Of a DNA stretch of 14,996 nucleotides, positions 1-8,517 are shown piece after piece. The position numbers and the translations under genes are program-made. The first letter of the stretch is position 1, and each line of letters opens with the position of its first letter. The stretch is from DATGZX01 sp035296965 (lineage in GTDB: Bacteria; Planctomycetota; Planctomycetia; Gemmatales; Gemmataceae): assembly GCA_035296965.1 (NCBI GenBank), contig DATGZX010000256.1, positions 1 to 14,996 on the forward strand. Reading direction: 5' to 3'. Below the pieces are notes generated by a model. The model saw only the letters and a list, made by a program, of their open reading frames with translations, did not search any database and was not told the origin of the DNA.

Positions 1-3000
1 ACAGGCACCGCCAGCATTGGCAACGATGGGAACGGCATCCAGATCACCAACAGCGCGCAGCAAAATACCATCAGTGGCAACGTCATCTCGGGCAACGGCG
101 CGAATGGCGTACTGCTCACGGGCAACGCCCAGTCCAACACCCTGGGCAGCAACTTCATTGGCACCGACCCGTCCGGCGCCACTGTCGTGGGCAACGCTCT
201 CGATGGTGTGAGGATCGATGGCTCCAATCAAAACCTGGTCGGCAACTCCAACCCAGTTACGAGTATTTCCTACTACAACACCAACAACGTCAGCATCCAA
301 CCGGTGAGCGGCTGGGAAGGGATCCGCGGTGCCGATACCAGCGGACAGTACATCATTTCAGGTACCTCCGACAGCAACGGCTTGCTGTTCGAGGGGACTA
401 TTGCCGGCGTGGGCTCGAGCTATGCTGTCAGCTACCCGGGCGCCCTGACCACAAGCGTCTACGGCCCCGACAATCTAGGCAACGGCGATCTCCGGCTCGT
501 GGGGAATTACAAGAACCCCAACTACGCGACGGCCCCCGTCTTCTCGAACGGCTTTGTGTTCCAGGGAACGACCGCCCAGCTCTCGGACCCCAGCAACTAC
601 CGAACGATTGACTCTCCCGGCGCGGTGTACAACTACGTCCACAGCACCATGGGCGGCCTGGCGGTCGGCAACTACGATAGCCCCGCGGACCATGGCATGG
701 ACGGCGTGCCCCTCGGCCCGGGCCACGCGTTCATTTATGACATTGCAGCAGGTACGTTTCTCACCGACGTGGTCTACCCCGGTTCCTTGAGCAACACGGC
801 CTACGGCATCTGGTACAACGGCGGCACGAGCTACACGATTTGCGGCGGGTACGCTGACACCGTAGTGAATAACTTCGACGACCAAACTCGGCCCATCGGC
901 AAGGCCTACATGGTCGACTATGACTCCAAGACCGGGGCATTTTCCAACTGGGCGTCGTTCGACTACCCCAACGCCGTAAATTTCGTCACCCATTTCGAGG
1001 GCATTAGCAGTGTCGAGAAGGGTGTTTACACCCTGAGCGCCGACTCGGCGCAGGCCGGAACGACAAATCCCGTGCAGGGATCGTGGGTGACTGTCCGCCG
1101 TAATACCGACGGCTCGTTTGGGCCCGGCGTCTGGGTGAACCTCAACGTCACCGGTTATGACCCCACCACCTACATCTCCAGCTCCAACTCGGTGTACGGC
1201 AATCAAGTGGTCGGCGTCGTCATCGGCCCGTCAACTTTCGTTCCCTTCCAGGCGACAGTCAACATCGGCTTCCAGTTGTCGAACGTGATCAGCGGCAATG
1301 GCGGCAACGGCATCGGCCTCTACGGAGCGAACGGCAACCAGATCGCCATGAACTACATTGGAACCGACGTCACGGGAACGGTCGATCTCGGCAATGCTGC
1401 CAACGGCATCCTGATGACAAATGGCGCGGCAAACAACCTCGTCGGCGGAGAAGCAACCGGCGGAAACGACCCGACGAGCGGCGTGTTCGTTCGGCCTCCG
1501 CTAGGGAACCTGATCTCCGGCAACGACGCCTACGGCGTGCTCATCAATGGCGGTGCCACGCTCAACCAGCTGAGCGGCAACTTCATCGGGACCACTGCCT
1601 CGGGGACGGCCGCCCTCGGTAACAGCCTGGACGGCGTGGCGATCGTGAGTGCCAACAACAATTCACTCATCGGCTGCACATTCCAGGAGGACCCGTTCGT
1701 GTTCTACAACGTGGTCAGCGGCAATGGCGGCAACGGCCTGCGTATCGATGACTCGAACAACACCACCGTTCAGGCCAACTTCTTCGGTCTTGGCGCCGAT
1801 AACAGTACACCCACCGGCAACGCTCTCGATGGCATGCTCATTCAGGGGACGTCCGCCAACACCCAGGTCGGCGGCGTCATCCCGCTGGGAAACGTCGACG
1901 ATGCCAACGGCAGAAACGGGCTCGAAATCGCCGACACGGCCAGCGGCACCGTCTCTTTCAACACCTTCTGCGGCTTGCCGGCGTTCATCGTCACGGCGGT
2001 CGGCAACCACCTGGACGGCGTGCTCATCACCTCGACCGGCGGCAACAACCTCATTCGCACCTGCGTCATTTCCGGCAACTACGGCAACGGCGTACACATT
2101 GGCGGCAACGCCACCGGCGTCCAGATCGCGCAAGTCATCATCGGCATGGACACCAATGGGGAGGTGGCTTTGCCCAACGGCGCCAACGGCATCCTCATCG
2201 ACGGCAACGCTCACAACAACAGCATCGGCGGATTTCAACCATCCGTCATCCCCCAAAGCACGATCTCCGCAAACGGAGCCAACGGCATCGCCATCGTCGG
2301 CAACACGTATGGCAATCAAGTGTTCCACAGCTTCATCGGCACGAACCTCCTGGGGGTCGCGGCGTTCGGGAACGCGGGCGCGGGCATCTTCATCGGCGGC
2401 AACTCCCAGAACAATACCATTGGCGGGACCGGGCAGTTTGACCAGAACGTCATCAGCGGCAACCTTGGCGGCGGCATCCAACTAAGCGGGACATCGCATG
2501 GGGCCCAGGTGATCGGCAACGTCATCGGCGCGGACAGGACCGGGCAGACCGCTTTGCCCAACCACGGCAACGGGATCTGGATCGTCAGTTCCAACAATCT
2601 GATCGGCGGCACCGCGGCCAACACAGGCAACGTCATTGCTTTCAACACCCAGAGCGGCGTCCTTGTGGACACTGGCACCGGCAACGGCATCTTGGGTAAT
2701 TCTGTTTTCAGCAATGTCTCGCCAGGAATCGACCTTGTCAACGACGGCAACCTCGATCAGCCGGCGCCCGTTCTCACCGGGGCCTTCTCGCCCACCTCCA
2801 CTACCGTTCAAGTGACCGGCGTGATCACGGCCGCAGCGAACACGACCTACAGTATCGAAATCTTTGCCAGCCCGAGCAGCACGCCGGCCGGGCAAGGCAA
2901 GACGTTCCTCGGTTCCGTCAGTGTAACAACCGCAGCGAACGGCTTCATTCCTTTTGCGTTCAGCGGGAGCCTGCCCACCAATGCCGGCACGGTAATCACG

Positions 3001-3681
3001 GCGACCGCGATCGATCCGAATAGCAACACGTCGATCTTCTCTGCGGCTATCTCATTGGGAGGTAATGCCAACAGCCTCTTCGTGGCAAGCGTGTACGGAC
3101 TCCTTTTGTACCGTGCACCCGATCCAAGCGCATCTACCTGGGTGAATGAACTGAATAGCGGCGCCTCGCCCACCAGCGTCGTGCTGGCGATCGAAGGCAG
3201 CGCGGAATATCTGACGGACCAGGTCGTAGCGCTCTATAGCCGTTACTTGAATCGGGCTCCCGATCCCTCGGGTGAGCAGTATTGGCTCAACGTCCTTCTG
3301 CAGGGCGGCACACTCGAGGAGGTAGCAGAGGGCATGGTCAGCTCTCAAGAGTACTTCCAGGACCACGGCAGCACCAATACGGGTTACGTGACCGGACTGT
3401 ACAACCAAGTGCTGAACCGCTCGCCCAGCACCAGTGAACTCGATGGCTGGGTCAACGCCTTGAACGCCGGAGAATCGCGCATGGCCGTGGCTGTCTCCTT
3501 CCTCACGTCGCCGGAGTACCGGAATGACCTGGTGGAAACCGACTACAACCTCTATTTGGGACGCGCCGCCGATTCGACGGGTCTCACTAACTGGGTCAAC
3601 GCACTCGACTCCGGATCGACCGATCAACAAGTGCTGGCGGGCATCCTTGGCTCGTCGGAAGGCTACAGCAAGTGGTCGTAA
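1..3681 (+). CDS. Secreted right-handed beta-helix protein with HAF-like insertion and C-terminal DUF4214 array (5' partial)
   Basis: The reading frame is open from base 1, so the ATG at 187 is internal and the true start lies upstream; 1226 residues are visible. Residues 1-80 and about 420-915 are Gly/Asn-rich parallel beta-helix repeats, with the recurring pattern NxIGTDxTG, then GNxxxGIxIxG, then NNxIGG; I count about nine such modules. Between them, residues about 82-420 lose this pattern and resemble HAF-type extracellular repeats (GxAFIYD, LVGNY, AYGIWY). Residues about 920-1018 look like an Ig-like domain, and about 1024-1226 hold four DUF4214 units (LYxxxLxRxPDPSG, W, EY). Beta-helix proteins of this kind are usually exported and act at the cell surface in adhesion or polysaccharide binding; no catalytic residues are evident, so an enzymatic role is not supported. 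It heads a tandem of three DUF4214 proteins on the same strand. Family calls are strong, function is unknown. Confidence 0.9.
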   Translation, partial: TGTASIGNDGNGIQITNSAQQNTISGNVISGNGANGVLLTGNAQSNTLGSNFIGTDPSGATVVGNALDGVRIDGSNQNLVGNSNPVTSISYYNTNNVSIQPVSGWEGIRGADTSGQYIISGTSDSNGLLFEGTIAGVGSSYAVSYPGALTTSVYGPDNLGNGDLRLVGNYKNPNYATAPVFSNGFVFQGTTAQLSDPSNYRTIDSPGAVYNYVHSTMGGLAVGNYDSPADHGMDGVPLGPGHAFIYDIAAGTFLTDVVYPGSLSNTAYGIWYNGGTSYTICGGYADTVVNNFDDQTRPIGKAYMVDYDSKTGAFSNWASFDYPNAVNFVTHFEGISSVEKGVYTLSADSAQAGTTNPVQGSWVTVRRNTDGSFGPGVWVNLNVTGYDPTTYISSSNSVYGNQVVGVVIGPSTFVPFQATVNIGFQLSNVISGNGGNGIGLYGANGNQIAMNYIGTDVTGTVDLGNAANGILMTNGAANNLVGGEATGGNDPTSGVFVRPPLGNLISGNDAYGVLINGGATLNQLSGNFIGTTASGTAALGNSLDGVAIVSANNNSLIGCTFQEDPFVFYNVVSGNGGNGLRIDDSNNTTVQANFFGLGADNSTPTGNALDGMLIQGTSANTQVGGVIPLGNVDDANGRNGLEIADTASGTVSFNTFCGLPAFIVTAVGNHLDGVLITSTGGNNLIRTCVISGNYGNGVHIGGNATGVQIAQVIIGMDTNGEVALPNGANGILIDGNAHNNSIGGFQPSVIPQSTISANGANGIAIVGNTYGNQVFHSFIGTNLLGVAAFGNAGAGIFIGGNSQNNTIGGTGQFDQNVISGNLGGGIQLSGTSHGAQVIGNVIGADRTGQTALPNHGNGIWIVSSNNLIGGTAANTGNVIAFNTQSGVLVDTGTGNGILGNSVFSNVSPGIDLVNDGNLDQPAPVLTGAFSPTSTTVQVTGVITAAANTTYSIEIFASPSSTPAGQGKTFLGSVSVTTAANGFIPFAFSGSLPTNAGTVITATAIDPNSNTSIFSAAISLGGNANSLFVASVYGLLLYRAPDPSASTWVNELNSGASPTSVVLAIEGSAEYLTDQVVALYSRYLNRAPDPSGEQYWLNVLLQGGTLEEVAEGMVSSQEYFQDHGSTNTGYVTGLYNQVLNRSPSTSELDGWVNALNAGESRMAVAVSFLTSPEYRNDLVETDYNLYLGRAADSTGLTNWVNALDSGSTDQQVLAGILGSSEGYSKWS
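1289..1737 (+). repeat. Near-identical DNA copies of beta-helix module
   Basis: A 23-base stretch encoding the end of one helix coil (Ser-Gly-Asn-Gly-Gly-Asn-Gly) is identical at 1289-1311 and 1715-1737. A separate 17-base stretch (GGCAACGCTCTCGATGG) is identical at 190-206 and 1816-1832. The remaining modules agree mainly at the protein level. This suggests internal duplication followed by drift within the gene. Confidence 0.7.
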
Positions 3682-4085
3682 GTCCGGAATGGCCGATGGC
3701 AGTGGCAATCTTCGTGCTGGTACTAGATCCGGCAGAGTTATAGTAGCTGAAGGAGCCGCCCCTGCGGATGCTAATGGCTCTTGCGGAGTAACTGCCGGAG
3801 GCTTGCTGCGCCCATCCACTAGCAGTTGAAATTCCTTTCGTCGGAGCAAACAAATGGGTCGGGGAACTCCCGACCCATTTTCGCTTTACTAGCCGACGCC
3901 GGATCAACAGATAATCGCATCCCAAGATTTGCGAATAAATGATGAAGGCGCTCCCAGGGCGGAAGAAGACGCTATCTAGAGGCTATCGGCGAGTGTAGGA
4001 TATCTCTTTGAGGGATAGATGAATTGCTGAGCATCGCGTTCGTCACTTCATTCCAACACGGCCTGCTCATTTGGGAGAAATGCCT
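3682..4085. other. Intergenic region between beta-helix gene and first delta-60 gene
   Basis: This 404-base stretch has no convincing gene. The open frames across it on both strands are low-complexity and lack recognisable motifs. It holds a strong hairpin terminator at 3852-3882 and the ribosome binding site of the next gene at 4074-4078. I see no convincing -35/-10 pair, though the AT-richer part around 3935-4030 (with GGATATC and GGGATAGATG stretches) is the likely place for a promoter of the following gene. Confidence 0.6.
3852..3882 (+). terminator. Rho-independent terminator after the beta-helix gene
   Basis: There is a perfect 12-bp inverted repeat: AAATGGGTCGGG at 3852-3863 pairs with CCCGACCCATTT at 3869-3880 around a 5-base loop, followed by a short T run (3878-3881). 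It lies 170 bases beyond the stop codon at 3681. The A-rich left flank means it could also act on the opposite strand. It indicates that the first surface-protein gene is transcribed separately from the next two. Confidence 0.8.
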
Positions 4086-5894
4086 ATGTCTGTCACCTTC
4101 CGGCGGCTCAACGGTCGTGTTGGTAATCCTTCAGGCAGAAGCAGACGGCCACTTTGTCTGGAGCTACTCGAAGAGCGAACGCTGCTAAATGCGGGGTTTT
4201 CAGATGGGACAGTGTTCCAGGCAGAGCCAAGCGGGATGACGGCGGCGGCGGTAGCGGTTCAGTCAGATGGCAAAATCGTCGTCGCCGGGGATGTAACCGC
4301 CTCGGAGCTTGGCGTGGCTCGATATAATACCGATGGGAGCCTGGATAACTCGTTCGGCACGGGCGGCCTGGCGCTGATGGCCGTCCCATCAGGAGACGGC
4401 CAGCTCGCCAATCGAATTACCCTTCAACCAGACGGCAAAATCCTCGTTGTCGGAAACAGCGACCTCGCCCGCTTCATTTCGACCGGCACGCCCGACTCCA
4501 GCTTCGGCACTGTAGGGCTTGTCACTCTGACCCCCGACGGTAGCGACCTGGCCCTGCAGCCGGACGGGAAGATCCTGGTCCTCGTTGGCATCGCTACCCA
4601 GAGCCTAGAACGCTTCAACCCCGATGGCAGCCTCGACGCGAGCTTTGGCAGCGGAGGTCACGCCAACCTAAATCCCGCGTCCGCAGGAGAATATGCATTC
4701 GTCCTCCAGCCAGATGGCCGGATTATTGTGGCGGGAAGTCTTCTGGAGCGCTACAATCCGGATGGTACAATCGACTCTTCGTTCGGCACTGGCGGCCAGG
4801 TGACGCTCAATTTTTCCGGCGCGGCCGCGGATGTGGCACTGCAACCTAATGGGCGAATCGTTGTAGCTGGTCAGGAAGTATCAAGTCTTGCTTTGGAGCG
4901 ATTCGATACTAATGGCTCGGTCGATACGACCTTTGGCAGCGACGGCCTTGCGACATTTCAGACTGGTGTTCGGCCTGAGGCTTCAAGGGTTCTTATCCAG
5001 GGCGATGGCAAGATTTTGGTCGATGGCAACTTTGTTTACACAGGCTTCACTCAATCGTTCCACGTCTTTCTACTAGCACGTTGTAATCCAAACGGTACCC
5101 TGGATCCCACTTTTGGGAACTCTGGTCCGGGCGTAACCACCAGTGAGTCTGACCAAGGGGGCGACATTGCCCTGCAATCGGACGGCAAGATCGTTTCGGT
5201 TGACGTATTGACTTATGTTGGATCTCAACCTATGCCTTCGGTCGACCGCCTCACCGCCGATCCACCCATAAGCGACCCCAACCAGCGTTTTCTGGCCCAG
5301 GTATACCTCGATCTGCTGCAGCGGCCCATTGATCCGAGCGGACTCGCGGGCTGGAGCAGCGCGTTGACTTCGGGCGCGACGCCCGCCCAGGTCGTAGCCG
5401 CCATCGAAAGCAGCCCGGAATATCACACCCTGGAGGTCGCGTATCTTTATGGATTCTTACTGAACCGGCAGGTTGACCCGTTGGGGAATAGTTCCTGGGT
5501 CAATTACCTGAACCAGGGCGGCACGTACCAACAACTGCAAGCGATGCTCCTCGGATCCGCTGAGTACTACAACACTCGCGGCGGCGAAACCAACACCGGC
5601 TATTTGCAGGCCCTCTACACCAATCTCTTGCAGCGGCAAATCGATCCCGTCGGCACTGAAGTCTGGGGCCAGGCCTTAGCTAGCGGCACGTCGCGCAGCA
5701 CCGTTGCCGCGGACATACTTGGCAGCATCGAGGCCGACACAGACGCAGTGGAAGCACTGTACTATGGGCTGCTCCGCCGCGCTGCCGACCCCTCCGGTTT
5801 GAATGCGTACGTGACTGCCCTGCAGGCGGGCGTGACGAACGAAGCGATCGTTGCCTTGATTGCTGGCTCGAACGAGTACTTCAACCTGTTCTAG
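4086..5894 (+). CDS. LEPR-XLL-type surface protein with seven delta-60 repeats and DUF4214 array
   Basis: The product has 602 residues. I chose the ATG at 4086 because GGAGA (4074-4078) sits seven bases upstream and because the resulting MSVTFRR start matches the MTSIFWR start of the paralogue at 6516; a TTG at 4071 and an ATG at 4080 are in frame but worse placed. Residues 1-24 are basic, then L25-E26-L-L-E29-E-R31-T-L33-L34-N-A matches the LEPR-XLL-type N-terminal motif of planctomycete exported proteins; there is no classical hydrophobic signal peptide. Residues about 55-394 are seven delta-60 repeats (LQPDGKIxVxG, ARYNxDGSLDxSFG), consistent with a seven-bladed beta-propeller; the seventh is degenerate. 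Residues about 395-602 are four DUF4214 units (LLxRxxDPSG, W, SxEY), and the protein ends with the last one. Probably secreted or surface-bound; the ligand is unknown and no catalytic motif is visible. Confidence 0.93.
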   Translation: MSVTFRRLNGRVGNPSGRSRRPLCLELLEERTLLNAGFSDGTVFQAEPSGMTAAAVAVQSDGKIVVAGDVTASELGVARYNTDGSLDNSFGTGGLALMAVPSGDGQLANRITLQPDGKILVVGNSDLARFISTGTPDSSFGTVGLVTLTPDGSDLALQPDGKILVLVGIATQSLERFNPDGSLDASFGSGGHANLNPASAGEYAFVLQPDGRIIVAGSLLERYNPDGTIDSSFGTGGQVTLNFSGAAADVALQPNGRIVVAGQEVSSLALERFDTNGSVDTTFGSDGLATFQTGVRPEASRVLIQGDGKILVDGNFVYTGFTQSFHVFLLARCNPNGTLDPTFGNSGPGVTTSESDQGGDIALQSDGKIVSVDVLTYVGSQPMPSVDRLTADPPISDPNQRFLAQVYLDLLQRPIDPSGLAGWSSALTSGATPAQVVAAIESSPEYHTLEVAYLYGFLLNRQVDPLGNSSWVNYLNQGGTYQQLQAMLLGSAEYYNTRGGETNTGYLQALYTNLLQRQIDPVGTEVWGQALASGTSRSTVAADILGSIEADTDAVEALYYGLLRRAADPSGLNAYVTALQAGVTNEAIVALIAGSNEYFNLF

Positions 5895-5940
5895 TGCTGT
5901 TTCCAGACCACAAGATTCGTATTCGACCAGGTGCGTGTGG

Positions 5941-5970
5941 CCGGGGCTGTAGGTACTCCGAAAGCCCCGG
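5941..5970 (+). terminator. GC-rich hairpin after first delta-60 gene, possible terminator
   Basis: CCGGGGCT (5941-5948) and AGCCCCGG (5963-5970) form a perfect 8-bp stem with a 14-base loop, 46 bases past the stop at 5894. No T run follows, so it may stabilise the 3' end or assist factor-dependent termination rather than be a classical intrinsic terminator. Confidence 0.35.
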
Positions 5971-6325
5971 ACGAACCCGATTGCGACTTTCTTCAATCAG
6001 AACTAGGCCGAATTGGCGATCATTTCATCGCGTAGTATCGAGAGCAAGATCACCATCTGCTCCACCGGTGGTTCGGAGTACCTCAGCCCCGGCCACCCGC
6101 TCGTGACGGAGAGAACGGCAGAGAGAGGATGCCGTCAATCATGACGCAAGCGAGGATTGGGAACCTGAGCTAAAACTTCAAGCGAGGAAAGAGAGGTAAT
6201 CATCGATCCTGCCTCCATGCCTTGCAAAACTCTCGCCCCAACTGCCCTCTTACTCCTCTCTCGCTAATGTCAATCCTCAAACCGCCCTGCGCCCCGGGTG
6301 CCCGTGACATTTCTTGCCCGCTCCT

Positions 6326-6363
6326 GTAACTTTTCGGCTCAGTTTCGCGGGACACATAGTAAC
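6326..6363 (+). promoter_or_regulatory. GTAAC direct repeat, possible promoter region of the third surface-protein gene
   Basis: GTAAC occurs at 6326-6330 and again at 6359-6363, 33 bases apart, flanking TTTTCGGCTCAG and GGGACACATA. The arrangement faces the gene at 6516, about 150 bases upstream. It could be an ECF-type promoter or operator; this is inference from position and repetition only. Confidence 0.25.
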
Positions 6364-6515
6364 GGCCGTCAGTTTTGGCCAGCCGAACTCCGGGAGCACC
6401 GCTACACTCAGCATGCATGCACGATCAGCTATATTTACGACTCGGCTCCTGTCCATTGTCGTTAACTTGCTTTCCTAAGTGGAACATCCTTCCTAAATAG
6501 TAAGGAGCAATAATC

Positions 6516-8333
6516 ATGACTTCTATCTTCTGGCGCGGTCGTCCTCGTCAGTTCAAGAGTCGTGTTAATCATCAGTCGCGGAGACAACCCTTGTGCCTGG
6601 AGGCACTCGAAGCGCGAATGTTGCTTAATGCAGGCGTACCGGATGGAACAAACTTCGCGACAGTCCCGGGCGGTATGACGGAGGAGGCGGTAGCAGTTCA
6701 GCCAGACGGCAAGATCGTCGTCGCCGGATACACAAACGCATCGCAGATTGACGTGGCTCGGTACAGTGCCACAGGCAGCCTGGATACGGCGTTTGGCACG
6801 AACGGAGTGGCGCTCTTGCCGGTCCCAACGGGGAACGGGCAAGGCGTCGAACGAGTTGTCATTCAACCCGACGGCAAAATCCTCGTTGCCCGAGACAGCG
6901 ATCTGGCACGCTTCACTTCGAGTGGTACGCCCGATTCCAGCTTCGGTACTGGAGGGCTGGTCACTCTGAGCTCCATCGATAGAGACCTGGCTCTGCAGCC
7001 AGACGGTAAGATCGTGGTTCTAGCGGGCCTCACAAGCGAGGTGCTGGAACGCTTCAACTCCGATGGCAGTGTGGACAGAAGTTTTGGCAGCGGTGGCCAG
7101 GTCATGCTGAATCCCAACCAGGTTGAGGTCGCGGTCGCCCTCCAGAATGATGGTCGGATCATTGTTGCGGGAAGCCAACTGGACCGTTTCAATCCGGACG
7201 GCACCATCGATTCTTCATTCGGTACAGGCGATCAGGTGACTCCAAGTGTCGCTGCCGAGGCCGTGACGGTGCAACGTAATGGTCAAATTGTTGTAGCTGG
7301 TGTTGGGCAAGGGTTCGCAATTTATTTGGAGCGATTTGATACGAATGGCTCAGCCGACGTGACCTTTGGGCGCGACGGAGTTGCGCTAATTGACGCGCCT
7401 AATGTACCGACAGTTAGGTCGGTGCTCATCCAGGTTGACGGCAAAATTATAGTCGACGCTGACTACGTTGATAACGGCCTGACTCAGCCCTTTAATAATT
7501 CCGTGCTGGCACGTTGCAACCCCGTCGGCACCCTCGATTCCACTTTTGGGAGCGTAGCTCCGGGCATCACCGTCAATAGCGGCCTTGCCGGCGCTAGCGG
7601 GGAGGCCATTGCTTTGCAAGGTGATGGCAAAATCGTTGCGGTTGGGACTGCCACTGGGGCATCTCAAAGCGGCCCAGAGATCATTCGTTATACTGCCGAT
7701 TCGCCCATCAGCGACCCCAATCAGCGATTCCTGACCCAGGTTTACCTCGACCTGCTCCAGCGCCCGGTCGATCCAAGCGGACTTGCTGCCTGGAGCAGCG
7801 CCCTCGCTGCAGGGACGACACGCACCCAGGTTGTGGCCGACATTGAGAACAGCCTTGAGTACCACATACTGGAAGTCCAGTATCTTTATGGCCTATTGCT
7901 GAACCGACAGGCCGATTCGGCGGGATTGACCGCTTGGATGAGTTTCCTCAACCAGGGAGGCACATACGAGCAATTGGAAGCCAGATTCCTCGGTTCCAAC
8001 GAGTACTTTACCCAGCACGGCGGTTCGACAAATGCGGGCTTTCTGCAAAGAGTGTACGACGATGTTCTGCAGCGGCCGATAGACCCATCCGGCGCCTCGG
8101 CCTGGGCCCAGGTTCTGGCCAATGGCGGCGCGCGTGACGCCGTCGCCGCCGACATCCTGGCGAGCGCGGAATCGAACACCGACGAGGTGCAAGCACTCTA
8201 CCAGTGGCTGCTCCGCCGCGGCGCTGACGGCAGCGGCTTGAATACTTTCACCACTGATTTGCAGAACGGCGCGCCGTACGAGGCTATCATTGCCACATTG
8301 GCTGGCTCCGCGGAGTACTTCGGGCTGTACTAG
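6516..8333 (+). CDS. LEPR-XLL-type surface protein with seven delta-60 repeats and DUF4214 array (paralogue)
   Basis: The product has 605 residues. The ATG at 6516 has AGGAG at 6503-6507, eight bases upstream; the TCCTT at 6487-6491 could pair weakly with it. The architecture repeats that of the gene at 4086: a basic N-terminus, then L28-E29-A-L31-E32-A-R34-M-L36-L37-N-A (LEPR-XLL-type motif) without a classical signal peptide; delta-60 repeats over about residues 57-397 (QPDGKIVVAG, ARYSxTGSLDxxFG), seven in number with the last lacking the final SFG part; and four DUF4214 units over about 399-605, ending in EYFGLY. By eye it matches its neighbour along the whole length at well over half of positions, so the pair arose by tandem duplication. 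Small indels sit in loops between blades. The shared C-terminus with the beta-helix gene suggests a common surface role, but the binding target is unknown. Confidence 0.93.
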   Translation: MTSIFWRGRPRQFKSRVNHQSRRQPLCLEALEARMLLNAGVPDGTNFATVPGGMTEEAVAVQPDGKIVVAGYTNASQIDVARYSATGSLDTAFGTNGVALLPVPTGNGQGVERVVIQPDGKILVARDSDLARFTSSGTPDSSFGTGGLVTLSSIDRDLALQPDGKIVVLAGLTSEVLERFNSDGSVDRSFGSGGQVMLNPNQVEVAVALQNDGRIIVAGSQLDRFNPDGTIDSSFGTGDQVTPSVAAEAVTVQRNGQIVVAGVGQGFAIYLERFDTNGSADVTFGRDGVALIDAPNVPTVRSVLIQVDGKIIVDADYVDNGLTQPFNNSVLARCNPVGTLDSTFGSVAPGITVNSGLAGASGEAIALQGDGKIVAVGTATGASQSGPEIIRYTADSPISDPNQRFLTQVYLDLLQRPVDPSGLAAWSSALAAGTTRTQVVADIENSLEYHILEVQYLYGLLLNRQADSAGLTAWMSFLNQGGTYEQLEARFLGSNEYFTQHGGSTNAGFLQRVYDDVLQRPIDPSGASAWAQVLANGGARDAVAADILASAESNTDEVQALYQWLLRRGADGSGLNTFTTDLQNGAPYEAIIATLAGSAEYFGLY

Positions 8334-8431
8334 TTGGACAGCGCCACTTCTCATGAAACGTCTGGGGTAAGTGCGTTTCGGACAGATACTTGGGCTTGCC
8401 TGGGAGGGGGAGAAAAGTGGAGCTGTCCAAC
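8333..8431. repeat. Inverted repeat immediately after the third surface-protein gene
   Basis: The 20 bases at 8333-8352 (GTTGGACAGCGCCACTTCTC) reappear as their reverse complement at 8412-8431 with two mismatches. The left arm begins on the last base of the TAG stop. A smaller 6-bp palindrome (GAAACG at 8355-8360, CGTTTC at 8374-8379) lies inside. It could fold as a long stem with a 59-base loop, or mark the ends of a 99-bp miniature element. No T run follows, so it is not a typical terminator. Confidence 0.75.
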
Positions 8432-8517
8432 TTGCTTCGCGGCGTTAGGATTTTTGCGCGAACGCCTGGCCGCGAAACCGGGGCACCTGTCAAGCGGAGG
8501 CCAATACCAGGAATACC

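Larger units (their letters stand above)
5895..6515. other. Intergenic region between the two delta-60 paralogues
   Basis: No gene is supported in these 621 bases; open frames such as 5894-6106 plus and 6200-6418 minus lack a ribosome binding site and any recognisable motif. The region holds a GC-rich hairpin at 5941-5970, a direct GTAAC repeat at 6326-6363 that may be promoter-related, and the AAGGAG ribosome binding site of the next gene near 6502-6507. Its length suggests the second paralogue has its own promoter rather than being co-transcribed. Confidence 0.55.

Noticed and set aside
475..2485. Long open frames on both strands inside the beta-helix gene
   Set aside because: They follow the repeated Gly/Asn codons in other frames and are low complexity; the frame from base 1 is uninterrupted and has recognisable domains.
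1..3681. CRISPR-like or satellite repeats in the first gene
   Set aside because: The repeats are variable in length and sequence and keep the reading frame, so they encode beta-helix coils rather than an array.
3596..3925. Minus-strand open frame over the first gene end and terminator
   Set aside because: It crosses the strong terminator hairpin and the coding DUF4214 end, and is Ser-rich without any motif.
6200..6418. 72-residue minus-strand open frame between the paralogues
   Set aside because: No recognisable motif or ribosome binding site; it covers the candidate promoter region of the gene at 6516.
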